Shown here: positions 1-7,535 of the stretch, in pieces | Layout: every line of letters starts with the position of its first letter | Position numbering within the stretch: position 1 is the first letter of the stretch | Assembly: GCA_035249175.1 (NCBI GenBank) | Contig: DATFGT010000120.1 | Span: 1 to 16,429 of the forward strand | Length of the DNA: 16,429 nucleotides | From: 66-474 sp035249175 | GTDB lineage: Bacteria; Pseudomonadota; Gammaproteobacteria; Xanthomonadales; Rhodanobacteraceae | Direction: 5' to 3' | Translations under genes and position numbers: made by a program | The notes under the pieces: model-generated | What the model was told of the DNA's origin: nothing | Databases searched by the model: none | What the model saw: the letters and a program-made list of their open reading frames with translations, nothing else

Positions 1-1085
1 GCACCCAGCACCCGCGCCCCCCGTGCACCGGTCACCGATGGCAAGTTGCCTGGCATATTCTCCAGCCGCGCACGCGCGAGCCAGGCGAAGCCCACGGCTT
101 CGACGAAATCCGGATCGAGTCCGAGCGCCGCGGTGGTGCCGACCTTCGCATGCGGCAACTCGGCACGGAGCGCATCCATCAATGCCGGGTTGTGCACACC
201 GCCTCCGCAGGCATACACCTCGCGCACATTCGGTGCATGCGTGTGCAGCGCCTCCGCGATGCTTTGCGCGGAGAGCTGCAGCAAGGTCGCCTGCACGTCC
301 GCCGCGTCGATTCCGGCGGACGCGCGCGCATCGAGCCAATCGAGGTTGAAATATTCGCGTCCGGTGCTTTTCGGCGGCTGTGCGGCAAAGTACGGATCGG
401 CGAGCAGATGTTCCAGCAGCGCCTTGTCCACGCGCCCGCTGCACGCCCACGCGCCGCCATCGTCGCGCGGCGTGCCGCGCGCGCGCTGCGACCAGGCATC
501 CAGCAGGCAATTCGCGGGGCCGGTATCGAAGCCCCCTACCGGTTTGCCGGAAATCAATAGCGTGAGATTGGCGATGCCACCGAGATTCAGGATGGCACGC
601 GGCGTCGCGGCATCCGCCAGCACCGCCGCGTGCAACGCCGGCAGCAACGGCGCGCCCTGTCCGCCCACGGCCATGTCGGTGCGGCGAAAGTCGGCCACCG
701 TGACGATGCCCGTGCGTTCGGCGATTACGTTGGGATCGCCGATTTGCATGGAGAAGGGATGCGGCCCGTTCGGCCGATGGCAGACGGTCTGGCCATGCGA
801 CCCGAGCGCAGCCACGTCACGCGCTTTGACGCCTGCATCGCGCAGCAACGCAAGCGCCGCGTCCGCGAAGCGCTCGCCGATTTCGGTGTCGAGGTGGCCA
901 TATGCATCCAGCGTGATCGCGGCGGCATTGCGCGCCAGCGCGAGCACGTCGGCGCGGACGTTTTCGGGATAGGCGGCGGTGCGCGTCGCGAGTACTTCCA
1001 TCCGCGGCGCGAACCGCACCAACGCAGCATCGATGCCGTCGGCGCTGGTCCCGGAAATCAGCCCAAGGTAAAGAGCGTTGCGCAT
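1..1085 (-). CDS. anmK: Anhydro-N-acetylmuramic acid kinase AnmK, 3' end cut by window edge
   Basis: AnmK phosphorylates 1,6-anhydro-N-acetylmuramic acid with hydrolysis of the anhydro ring, giving MurNAc-6-phosphate. This is a cytoplasmic step of peptidoglycan recycling. Reading the minus strand from the ATG at 1085 gives MRNALYLGLISGTSADGIDA, with the GTSADG phosphate-binding loop at residues 12-17. FDTGPAN follows at 186-192, where D187 matches the catalytic aspartate of the family, and CGGGVHNP at about 293-300. The frame stays open to base 1, so 361 codons are visible of an expected 370-380; the last residues read are GARGARVLGA. An ATG 8 nt upstream is out of frame, which supports 1085 as the start. 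The gene lies 153 nt downstream of the M23 peptidase on the same strand, so co-transcription is plausible and would link wall cleavage to recycling. No strong Shine-Dalgarno is visible. The family assignment is secure. Confidence 0.95.
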   Translation of the reverse strand, partial: MRNALYLGLISGTSADGIDAALVRFAPRMEVLATRTAAYPENVRADVLALARNAAAITLDAYGHLDTEIGERFADAALALLRDAGVKARDVAALGSHGQTVCHRPNGPHPFSMQIGDPNVIAERTGIVTVADFRRTDMAVGGQGAPLLPALHAAVLADAATPRAILNLGGIANLTLLISGKPVGGFDTGPANCLLDAWSQRARGTPRDDGGAWACSGRVDKALLEHLLADPYFAAQPPKSTGREYFNLDWLDARASAGIDAADVQATLLQLSAQSIAEALHTHAPNVREVYACGGGVHNPALMDALRAELPHAKVGTTAALGLDPDFVEAVGFAWLARARLENMPGNLPSVTGARGARVLG

Positions 1086-1238
1086 CTTGCCATCGAACCC
1101 CTGCCCCCTCGGGTCAAGGGAGCGGTCAAGCCCCGCAAGGGCTGAGCCGGGATTGTGGAAGCGCGAGTTCTCCGGCGTGCGGCGGAAGCCTCACATACGC
1201 AGCCATTCACACACACTGCCGCCGCACGCATCGCACGT

Positions 1239-2699
1239 TCAATCGGCGGCGATGCTGCTGGTGCGGCCGTTGTCCACCCGCGCCAGGCGTTGGGTGGCGT
1301 TGTCGATCATCTGGATGCGGGCCACCATCGGCGCGGTTTGCGAGCGGAATTCGGCCATCAGCTTGCCCGATAGCGGTTGCGGCTTGGGCATCGTCACCGT
1401 CAACGGATTTTCCGGCTTGCCATCGATGCGCACTTCATAGTGCAGGTGCGGACCGGTGGCGAAACCGGTCTGGCCGACGTAGCCGACCACCTCGCCCTGG
1501 GTCACGCGCGATCCGACATGCAGCCCCGGCGCGAAACGCGACATGTGGCCGTAGGCCGTGGTGTAGGTCGGCGTGTTCTTGATCGCAATGAAATTGCCGT
1601 AACCATGCACCCAGCCGCGGCGCACGATCACGCCGTCGCCCGCGGCATGCACCGGCGTGCCGGTCGGCGCAGCGTAATCGACGCCCTTGTGCAGGCGTGT
1701 GTAACCCAGCACCGGGTCCTTGCGCATGCCGAAAGTGGACGACAGGCGCGTGAACGAGACCGGCGTGCGCAACAGGCCTTTGCGCAGCGGCCGACCATCC
1801 TCGCTGAAGTAAGCGACTTCGCCGTCGCCCTGCTTGAACCGATAAGCCGTGTAGCGATGGCCATTGTTGACGAATTCCGCAGCGATGATGTTGCCCGCGC
1901 CCGAATACTTGCCATTGCGATAGATGTCGTCATACACGACGGTAAAGCGGTCGCCCTTCTTCAGGTCCTTGATGAAGTCGATGTCGTACTTGAACACGTC
2001 GGCAAGCTTCAACACCATCGTTTCGGAAAGGCCCGCCTTCTCGCCGGCCGCGAACAACGAACCCTGCACCTCGCCATGCGCGAAATGCATGCGACGCTCG
2101 ATGGGAAGCGCCGTCACCTGCGCGCGCATGCTGCCGTCCGGTTGCACGGTCAGCGTCACCCGCGTGGCGGAGTCGGGTTCATAGCGGAAACCCTGCAGGT
2201 CGCCCTTGGCACCCATCAGGAATTCAACCTGGTCGCCAGGATGCAGCGTCTTCAGGGCGCCGGTCTCCTTGCCACTCGCCATCACCTCGGCCAGGTCGGC
2301 GCCATTCAAGCCTTGCGCCTGGAAAATCTCGGACATCGTTTCGCCCGGCTGCACTTCCACGACTTTCCACGATGCGACGGTGGGGCGCGAGGCTTCCTTC
2401 GGGGCGGGCGGCAACTTCAACGCCAGCGTTTCACGCGTCACCGGCTTCACCACCGCTTCGTGCTGGATCACGCTGGCCCACGCGGGAATGCCCAGCAATG
2501 TCAACAACGCAAGCAGGAACGCGCCTCCGCCGAGGATCCAGCGTTCGCGCATCCAGCGGAAAGTCGCGGACGGCGCTTCGGAATGAAACGACCAATGCGC
2601 GCAACGCGAATAGAAGTGAGAATGGCATTGACGAGTCTTGCGACGGATCGCCTGACGACGCACAACATGAGGGGTGACGCGACGGAGATGGCGATCCAT
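1239..2699 (-). CDS. MepM-like M23 family peptidoglycan endopeptidase, membrane anchored
   Basis: A zinc metallo-endopeptidase expected to cut peptide cross-links in peptidoglycan from the periplasmic side. From the ATG at 2699 it has 486 residues. A basic cytoplasmic N-terminus is followed by one membrane helix at about 54-75. A LysM/OapA-like region (about 112-165, with the VQPGETMSEIF motif) and a Csd3/MepM-type middle domain (about 175-285) come next, then the M23 domain. Zinc and catalytic residues are visible: H337 and D341 in HKGVD, H385 in AYGHMS, and H418/H420 in HLHYE. The domain order matches E. coli MepM (YebA). Starts at 2717 (ATG) and 2771 (TTG) are also in frame. The TTG falls inside a good -35 element and would precede the predicted transcript start, so I reject it. 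The choice between 2717 and 2699 is uncertain because neither has a clear ribosome binding site. anmK lies downstream on the same strand. Confidence 0.92.
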   Translation of the reverse strand: MDRHLRRVTPHVVRRQAIRRKTRQCHSHFYSRCAHWSFHSEAPSATFRWMRERWILGGGAFLLALLTLLGIPAWASVIQHEAVVKPVTRETLALKLPPAPKEASRPTVASWKVVEVQPGETMSEIFQAQGLNGADLAEVMASGKETGALKTLHPGDQVEFLMGAKGDLQGFRYEPDSATRVTLTVQPDGSMRAQVTALPIERRMHFAHGEVQGSLFAAGEKAGLSETMVLKLADVFKYDIDFIKDLKKGDRFTVVYDDIYRNGKYSGAGNIIAAEFVNNGHRYTAYRFKQGDGEVAYFSEDGRPLRKGLLRTPVSFTRLSSTFGMRKDPVLGYTRLHKGVDYAAPTGTPVHAAGDGVIVRRGWVHGYGNFIAIKNTPTYTTAYGHMSRFAPGLHVGSRVTQGEVVGYVGQTGFATGPHLHYEVRIDGKPENPLTVTMPKPQPLSGKLMAEFRSQTAPMVARIQMIDNATQRLARVDNGRTSSIAAD

Positions 2700-2741
2700 C
2701 GGAGATCCATTAATCATGGGCGGGGACGCACGACGGGCCGT

Positions 2742-2771
2742 ACCATAGCCCCATGGCAAACCGTGCGTCAA
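2742..2771 (-). promoter_or_regulatory. Sigma70-like promoter for the M23 peptidase gene
   Basis: On the minus strand TTGACG (2771-2766) is followed, after 18 nt, by TATGGT (2747-2742). Transcription would start near 2735, leaving a leader of about 18 or 36 nt before the ATG at 2717 or 2699. This is pattern matching only; no transcript data are available. Confidence 0.55.
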
Positions 2772-2790
2772 TGCCTTGTATCACAAAGAT

Positions 2791-2820
2791 TTGCACGCGG
2801 TTTCGCAGTTAACACATAAT
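2791..2820 (+). promoter_or_regulatory. Sigma70-like promoter for tyrS, with a small inverted repeat
   Basis: TTGCAC (2791-2796) and CATAAT (2815-2820) are separated by 18 nt on the plus strand, upstream of tyrS. The -10 region lies in a locally AT-rich patch and is flanked by GTTAA (2808-2812) and TTAAC (2820-2824). These form a perfect 5-bp inverted repeat that could be an operator or chance. Transcription would start near 2827, about 70 nt before the preferred tyrS ATG. Confidence 0.55.
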
Positions 2821-2898
2821 TAACCACGACGTCTCCTTCACGCGTTGACGCAGCCCGCTTTTTCGATGGCCGCGACGCTCACTGCCTCCGGAAAAACC

Positions 2899-4110
2899 AT
2901 GTCTTCGAACCGGCAAGCCTTTTCGCTGATCCATCGCGGCGCGGTGGACGTCCTCAAGGACGATGAACTCGAAGCTCGCCTCGCGCTTGGACGCCCACTG
3001 CGCATCAAGGCGGGCTTCGATCCCACCGCGCCGGATTTGCATCTCGGCCACACCGTGCTGCTCAACAAGATGCGCCAGTTCCAGGATCTCGGGCACACCG
3101 CGATTTTCCTGATTGGTGATTTCACCGGGATGATCGGCGATCCGACCGGCAAGAACGTGACGCGCAAACCGCTGACGCGCGAAGAAGTGCTGGCGAACGC
3201 AGACACCTACGCAAAGCAGGTGTTCAAGGTGCTGGACCGCGCACGTACCGAGGTGCGCTTCAATTCCGAATGGTTCGGCAAGATGGACGCATCCGACATG
3301 ATCCGTCTCGCCGCGCAGCACACGGTGGCGCGCATGCTGGAGCGCGACGATTTCGCCAAGCGGTACGCGGCGCAGCAGCCGATTGCAATCCACGAATTCC
3401 TGTATCCGCTGGTGCAGGGCTACGATTCGGTAGCCCTCAAATGCGACGTCGAACTCGGCGGCACCGACCAGCGCTTCAACCTGCTGATGGGACGCGGCCT
3501 GCAGGAACACTTCGGCCAGCCGCCGCAGATCGTGCTGACGATGCCGCTGCTGGAAGGCATCGACGGCGTGCAGAAGATGTCGAAGTCGCTGGGCAACTAC
3601 ATCGGCATCGACGAACCGGCGATCGACATGGTCACCAAGACCCTGAAAATCGGCGATGACTTGATGTGGCGCTGGTTCGACCTCCTGAGCTTCGAGGTGT
3701 CACTGGACGAACTGGCTAAGATGAAACGCGACGTCGCCAGCGGTGCGTTGAATCCGCGCGATGCGAAATTGCGCCTGGCGCGAGAACTGGCCGCACGCTT
3801 CCACAGTGCGGCCGAGGCCGAGAAAGCCATCGCCGGCTGGCACGCGGTGGTGCGCGGCGAAGGCGATACGTCATCGCTGCCGCTCAACGACATCGTGGTT
3901 TCAGCCGCAGGTCTGCGCCTGCCAGCGCTGCTGACCGCAGCAGGCCTGACGTCCAGCAACTCGGAAGCCAACCGCAAACTGAAGGAACGCGCGGTGCGCA
4001 TCGACGCGCAAGTGGTGGAGGATCCGCAACGCGTTTTTGCCGAAGGCTTCGAAGGCGTGCTCCAGGTTGGCAAGCGCAATTTCGCACGCGTCCGCCTGAT
4101 CAGCGCGTGA
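2899..4110 (+). CDS. tyrS: Tyrosyl-tRNA synthetase
   Basis: A class I aminoacyl-tRNA synthetase that charges tRNA-Tyr with tyrosine using ATP in the cytoplasm. From the ATG at 2899 it has 403 residues, the usual size for this form. The sequence GFDPTAPDLHLGHTVL contains the HIGH signature as H48-L-G-H51, and the second ATP signature KMSKS is at 226-230. A C-terminal S4-type RNA-binding region follows (about 340-400), with LPALLTAAGL and the KLKERAVRID stretch. The GFDPTAPDLHLGH form fits the TyrS group common in Xanthomonadales and other proteobacteria rather than E. coli-type TyrS. The frame extends upstream to a TTG at 2845 and an ATG at 2866. The ATG at 2899 is preferred because it gives the normal length and has a GGAAAA ribosome-binding-like stretch just upstream. 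The gene is monocistronic as far as can be seen, and it converges on the secreted-protein gene at 4177. Confidence 0.97.
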   Translation: MSSNRQAFSLIHRGAVDVLKDDELEARLALGRPLRIKAGFDPTAPDLHLGHTVLLNKMRQFQDLGHTAIFLIGDFTGMIGDPTGKNVTRKPLTREEVLANADTYAKQVFKVLDRARTEVRFNSEWFGKMDASDMIRLAAQHTVARMLERDDFAKRYAAQQPIAIHEFLYPLVQGYDSVALKCDVELGGTDQRFNLLMGRGLQEHFGQPPQIVLTMPLLEGIDGVQKMSKSLGNYIGIDEPAIDMVTKTLKIGDDLMWRWFDLLSFEVSLDELAKMKRDVASGALNPRDAKLRLARELAARFHSAAEAEKAIAGWHAVVRGEGDTSSLPLNDIVVSAAGLRLPALLTAAGLTSSNSEANRKLKERAVRIDAQVVEDPQRVFAEGFEGVLQVGKRNFARVRLISA

Positions 4111-4112
4111 CC

Positions 4113-4144
4113 AAAAGGGCGCGGCGTCCCGACGCGTCGCGCCC
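4113..4144 (-). terminator. Rho-independent terminator-like hairpin for the secreted-protein gene
   Basis: GGGCGCG (4117-4123) pairs with CGCGCCC (4138-4144), and GCGTC (4124-4128) with GACGC (4131-4135), with a 2-nt bulge on one side. The innermost pairs must open to leave a workable loop. On the minus strand the stem is followed by TTTT (4116-4113), as expected for a terminator of the gene ending at 4177. On the plus strand no T-run follows, so it is a weaker signal for tyrS. Confidence 0.5.
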
Positions 4145-4176
4145 CATTTCCCCTTTCGCGTTCGGCCCCGCCTCGA

Positions 4177-4854
4177 TCAGTACGTGACCGGCGAATCGAT
4201 GGTCTTGCGCGTTCCCTTCAAGGATCCCTTGATGGGGATGCCGCCCGGCAGGATGATGTTGTAGTTCGTATCGTATATGGTGAACACGAACGTTCCGGTG
4301 TACGAACTGCCATCCTTGCTCAGGGTGACGGTCTCCTGGAGATGGCCCGGCCCCACGAACGTGTTGTCAATGTCGACGCCATTCGCGTCCAGGGTTTGCG
4401 CCCACCCCAGCATGAAGTGGTTGAGCCTATAGGATCGCTTGCCCGTTCGGGCCCAGGTGCCCATGCAGATGTTGGCATCCGCCGCAGGCCTCCCTGAATT
4501 CGTGGTTTCGGTGCCATCCGCGTGCCAGGCGATGTAGGCGTGGTCGACCACGAAGCCATCCGGCACGCTTGTGGGGCCGTTGCCTTCGGCGGTCAAGGTG
4601 GTCTCGTAGAAGCCTGCGATCGGTTCGAGGAGCCGCAAGGGATTGGGCATGGCTTGCGTGTCTGTCGGGGGGGCGGCGGCGAGAAACATCATCCTGGCGG
4701 TCGAGGCCGACATCTTGGCCGGTGGGGCTATCGTCCACTGGCCGTTGGCCGACCTGACCAGGTTCAGCCCGCAGGCTTCGGCCTGATGGCTCACGGCGAG
4801 GGCGGACAGGCCGATCACGGCCAGCGCGATGGATGCCTGCAAACGGGTGTTCAT
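4177..4854 (-). CDS. Secreted protein of unknown function
   Basis: I do not recognise the family. The ATG at 4854 has a good ribosome binding site (GGAGGAG, 6 nt spacing) and gives 225 residues. Residues 1-27 form a typical Sec signal peptide: MNTR, a hydrophobic core, then a likely cut after AEA. A cysteine sits at +1, but the preceding residues do not fit a lipobox, so a soluble exported protein is more likely than a lipoprotein. The mature part alternates polar and aromatic or hydrophobic residues (AYIAWHADGTE, MGTWARTGKRSYRLNHFMLGW, YTGTFVFTIYD), which suggests a beta-rich, lipocalin-like fold. Only two cysteines are seen in the mature chain (ACGLN near its start and ICMGT later), which could form a disulfide. 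It is divergent from the NTPase regulator, with about 160 bp between them, so that regulator may control it. The coding assignment is firm and the function is open. Confidence 0.8.
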   Translation of the reverse strand: MNTRLQASIALAVIGLSALAVSHQAEACGLNLVRSANGQWTIAPPAKMSASTARMMFLAAAPPTDTQAMPNPLRLLEPIAGFYETTLTAEGNGPTSVPDGFVVDHAYIAWHADGTETTNSGRPAADANICMGTWARTGKRSYRLNHFMLGWAQTLDANGVDIDNTFVGPGHLQETVTLSKDGSSYTGTFVFTIYDTNYNIILPGGIPIKGSLKGTRKTIDSPVTY

Positions 4855-4941
4855 GAGGGTCTCCTCCAAAGGGGATACGGGGCGGATCGGCAGGCGCCGT
4901 CCGTCGGCGTACACTGCCCCATGGCGGGCGACGAGTCATGA

Positions 4942-4959
4942 GGTTTCCATAGGGAAATC
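4942..4959. promoter_or_regulatory. Candidate operator (inverted repeat) between divergent genes
   Basis: GGTTTCC and GGAAATC form 7-bp arms with one mismatch around a 4-nt ATAG centre. The repeat overlaps TATGGA on the minus strand, a possible -10 element for the secreted-protein gene, although no good -35 is seen for it. The position between a regulator gene and a divergent target is typical of an operator. It is short enough to be chance. Confidence 0.3.
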
Positions 4960-5015
4960 ACGAGACTTCGCCGGAATTCGCGTTGACGTTGTCCTGCATA
5001 GGCAGCGCGTGCGAT

Positions 5016-7535
5016 ATGGGAACGGGCGGACACATCGAGCGTCCGGTGGCACGGGACACATTTGCCTTCGCTGATGTGGTCATCGACGCGGGCGCGCACC
5101 GGCTGCTGCGCGGCGACCAGGAAATGGCGGTCGAGCCGAAGGCCTTCGCCGTACTGCTCGAATTTCTTTCGCATCCTGGCCAAATGCTCAGCCGCGACCA
5201 GTTGCTGGATGCGGTCTGGGGACACAGCTACGTCACCCCGGCTACGCTCAATCGCATCGTCGCGCAATTGCGCCGCGCACTAGCCGATGACAGCGAAGCC
5301 CCGCATTGCATCCAGACCGTGCATGGCCTCGGCTACCGCTTTATCGCCCCGCTGGAGCGCGTCCCGGAGAAAACGGCTGCCGCGCTGCGGTTCGCGCCGC
5401 CGGCGCGGGCACGAATACCCGAACGCACCGAGCCGTTGCTCGGACGCGAGCGCGACATCGAGTCGCTGAAGCTGATGTTGCGGGACCACCGACTGGTCAC
5501 CATCATCGGTCCCGGTGGCCTCGGCAAGACGCAAGCCGCGCTGGAAACAGCAAGATCGATCGAGGGGGAATTCCCGGACGGCGTGTGGATGTTCGACTGC
5601 ACGCCACAGACCGACGGCGAGGCACTGGTGCGGTGGCTGGCGGGCATGTTCGATATCCGCGCGTCGGCGGAGACAAACGAGCTACTCGCGCGGTCGTGCG
5701 AGCTGCTGCAGACTCGACAGGTACTGTTGGTGTTCGACAACTGCGAGCGGATTGCCGAGCCGCTCGGCAAGGCCGTCACCCGCCTGCTGTCGGGTTGCGC
5801 CGGGTTGCACGTTCTGGTGACCAGCCAGCAGCGCCTGAACTGTGCGGGAGAGTCGCTCTACGGATTGCCGCCATTGCAAGTGCCAGCGCCGGGGGAATGG
5901 ACGACGGATGAGCAGATCGCTTCGCTGTCCTCGATCCCGGCGGTGCGATTGCTGTTGCTGCGATCGCAGGCGTGCGCCTCCGGATTCACGCTGACGCCGG
6001 CCAACGCCACCACCGTCGCCGAGATCTGCCGCCGGGTCGCCGGGTTGCCTCTCGCGCTCGAACTGGCCGCAGCACGCCTGCGCCTGCTGAGTCCGGAGCA
6101 ATTGCTGATACGCATGGAGGATCGCCTCCTCAGCCTGTCCGATGACAATCCCAACCGGCCGGCCCGGCACCAGACGCTGAGTGCGCTGATCGAGTGGAGT
6201 TTCGCATTGTTGTCGGAGCACGAACAAGCGCTGCTGTGCGGATTAAGCGTCTTCGCGGGGACGTGCACACTCGGCGGCGCAAGCGCGGTGGGCGCGGTGT
6301 TCCGCCTCGACGAGGAGGAGACCCTGGACTTGCTGGGCGGGCTGGTCGACAAGTCGCTGCTGACCGTCGATGCCGCCACCAATCCGCCTTCCTATCGCCT
6401 GCTCGACAGCGTGCGGCTGTTCGCACAGGGGCGTCTGGCTGCCAACGGAGACGAAGTGCGGGTGCGGACCGCGCACTTGGCGCATTTCGTCCAGCTCACC
6501 GAGCTCATCTACACCGAGATCCGCGGCAATCGCTTCCAGCTTTGGTTCGAACGCGTCAGGCGGGAATGGAACAACCTGCATGCGGCGTTCGACTTCGCGC
6601 TGGTGCAGCCCGATTGCGGCGACAGCGCGTTGGCGCTGATCGGCAATCTTTGCTGGTATTTCCGCGGCAGCACCGACTATTCCGAATCGATGCAATGGGC
6701 AGAGAGGGCCTTGCAGGCGCGGCGTGCCTCCTGCTCGCGCCATCTTGCGCGGGCGCTGGTTGCAGCCGGCGTAGCCCTGCATATGTCGAAGGTCCACGAG
6801 CGTGCCAAGTCGCGGTTGCGCGAAGGCATCGCGCTGGCCAAAAACCAGGGAGACACGGCGTTGGCAGCGGCGGGTGAGGCGGTCCTGTCCTTCGAACTCG
6901 CGACCTGCGGCGATTTCGCCGGCGCCCGAGCGTGCGCGGAGGCGGTGCTTGCCATCGCGGGACAACTCGATGACGGCTGGCTGCGTTCCAATGCCCTGCT
7001 GGGTCGCGGAATCGCGGAGTCGCTGGACAATAATCATTGCGCTGCCGAGGCGAGCATCAGCGAAGCACTGAAGTGCTTGCCCCTGCAAGGGAATTCGTTC
7101 GATTGGGCGTACACGCTCATCAACCGGGCGCTGCAGCGCTTTTATGTAGGCGACTGGTGCGGTGCGGCGCAGGACTGGCTAACCGATTTGGAGTGGTTTG
7201 CCCGATTTCAGAACTGGCGCGGCTTGGCAGGGTGCGTGGAGGGAGCAGCCTACCTTGCCGCGGAGCACGGGGAGCCGGCAAAAACCGCGCGCTTTCTGGC
7301 GGCGACCGCGCGGGTGCGGGAATGGACCGGAGGGCCCCTGTTCGAACAGTGGCGAGAGGGGCAGCACGTCGCCGGCCGCAAGGCCCGAGAGGCGCTGGGG
7401 CCGGAATTCGAACGGGCACAGGAGGCAGGTGCCTCGGCGCGCTTCGAAGACGTCGTGATGGAGGGGCGTGCGCTGCTGATGGCGCTCGACGCTCAAACGG
7501 CGCGCACCGGTGCAAACAACTTCTCCGGATCGTAG
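5016..7535 (+). CDS. Winged-helix transcriptional regulator with NTPase (STAND-like) and TPR domains
   Basis: A predicted cytoplasmic DNA-binding regulator gated by a nucleotide-binding domain. From the ATG at 5016 it has 839 residues. An OmpR/PhoB-type winged helix occupies about 15-108, with KAFAVLLEFLSHPGQ and the closing HGLGYRF. An AAA/NB-ARC-like ATPase follows: Walker A GPGGLGKT at 165-172, Walker B VLLVFDNCE at about 236-244, and GLPLALELAAARL from 343. The C-terminal half (about 500-800) is alpha-helical and alanine-rich, with paired helices typical of TPR arrays. This is the CadC-type DNA-binding domain plus COG3903-type ATPase architecture. In related proteins the helical part is thought to sense a ligand or partner and the ATPase to switch oligomeric state. 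No membrane helix is seen. A TTG at 4983 and a GTG at 5046 are alternative starts; no clear ribosome binding site decides. The last 43 bp overlap the convergent oxidase gene. Its target is unknown; the divergent secreted-protein gene is the obvious candidate. Confidence 0.88.
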   Translation: MGTGGHIERPVARDTFAFADVVIDAGAHRLLRGDQEMAVEPKAFAVLLEFLSHPGQMLSRDQLLDAVWGHSYVTPATLNRIVAQLRRALADDSEAPHCIQTVHGLGYRFIAPLERVPEKTAAALRFAPPARARIPERTEPLLGRERDIESLKLMLRDHRLVTIIGPGGLGKTQAALETARSIEGEFPDGVWMFDCTPQTDGEALVRWLAGMFDIRASAETNELLARSCELLQTRQVLLVFDNCERIAEPLGKAVTRLLSGCAGLHVLVTSQQRLNCAGESLYGLPPLQVPAPGEWTTDEQIASLSSIPAVRLLLLRSQACASGFTLTPANATTVAEICRRVAGLPLALELAAARLRLLSPEQLLIRMEDRLLSLSDDNPNRPARHQTLSALIEWSFALLSEHEQALLCGLSVFAGTCTLGGASAVGAVFRLDEEETLDLLGGLVDKSLLTVDAATNPPSYRLLDSVRLFAQGRLAANGDEVRVRTAHLAHFVQLTELIYTEIRGNRFQLWFERVRREWNNLHAAFDFALVQPDCGDSALALIGNLCWYFRGSTDYSESMQWAERALQARRASCSRHLARALVAAGVALHMSKVHERAKSRLREGIALAKNQGDTALAAAGEAVLSFELATCGDFAGARACAEAVLAIAGQLDDGWLRSNALLGRGIAESLDNNHCAAEASISEALKCLPLQGNSFDWAYTLINRALQRFYVGDWCGAAQDWLTDLEWFARFQNWRGLAGCVEGAAYLAAEHGEPAKTARFLAATARVREWTGGPLFEQWREGQHVAGRKAREALGPEFERAQEAGASARFEDVVMEGRALLMALDAQTARTGANNFSGS

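Noticed and set aside
1129..1143. AGCCC-N5-GGGCT hairpin between the M23 peptidase and anmK
   Set aside because: The stem is only 5 bp and no T-run follows on the minus strand, so it is not a convincing terminator.
1377..2819. Long plus-strand open frame (480 codons) opposite the M23 peptidase
   Set aside because: It mirrors the peptidase, whose zinc motifs and membrane helix are clear. The translation is rich in R, H and A with no recognisable motif, as expected of antisense frames in GC-rich DNA.
2809..3510. Minus-strand open frame opposite tyrS
   Set aside because: It is antisense to the HIGH-motif region and contains no recognisable family signal.
4983..5015. TTG start adding 11 residues to the NTPase regulator
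   Set aside because: No ribosome binding site supports it and the winged-helix domain begins well after the ATG at 5016. It cannot be fully excluded.
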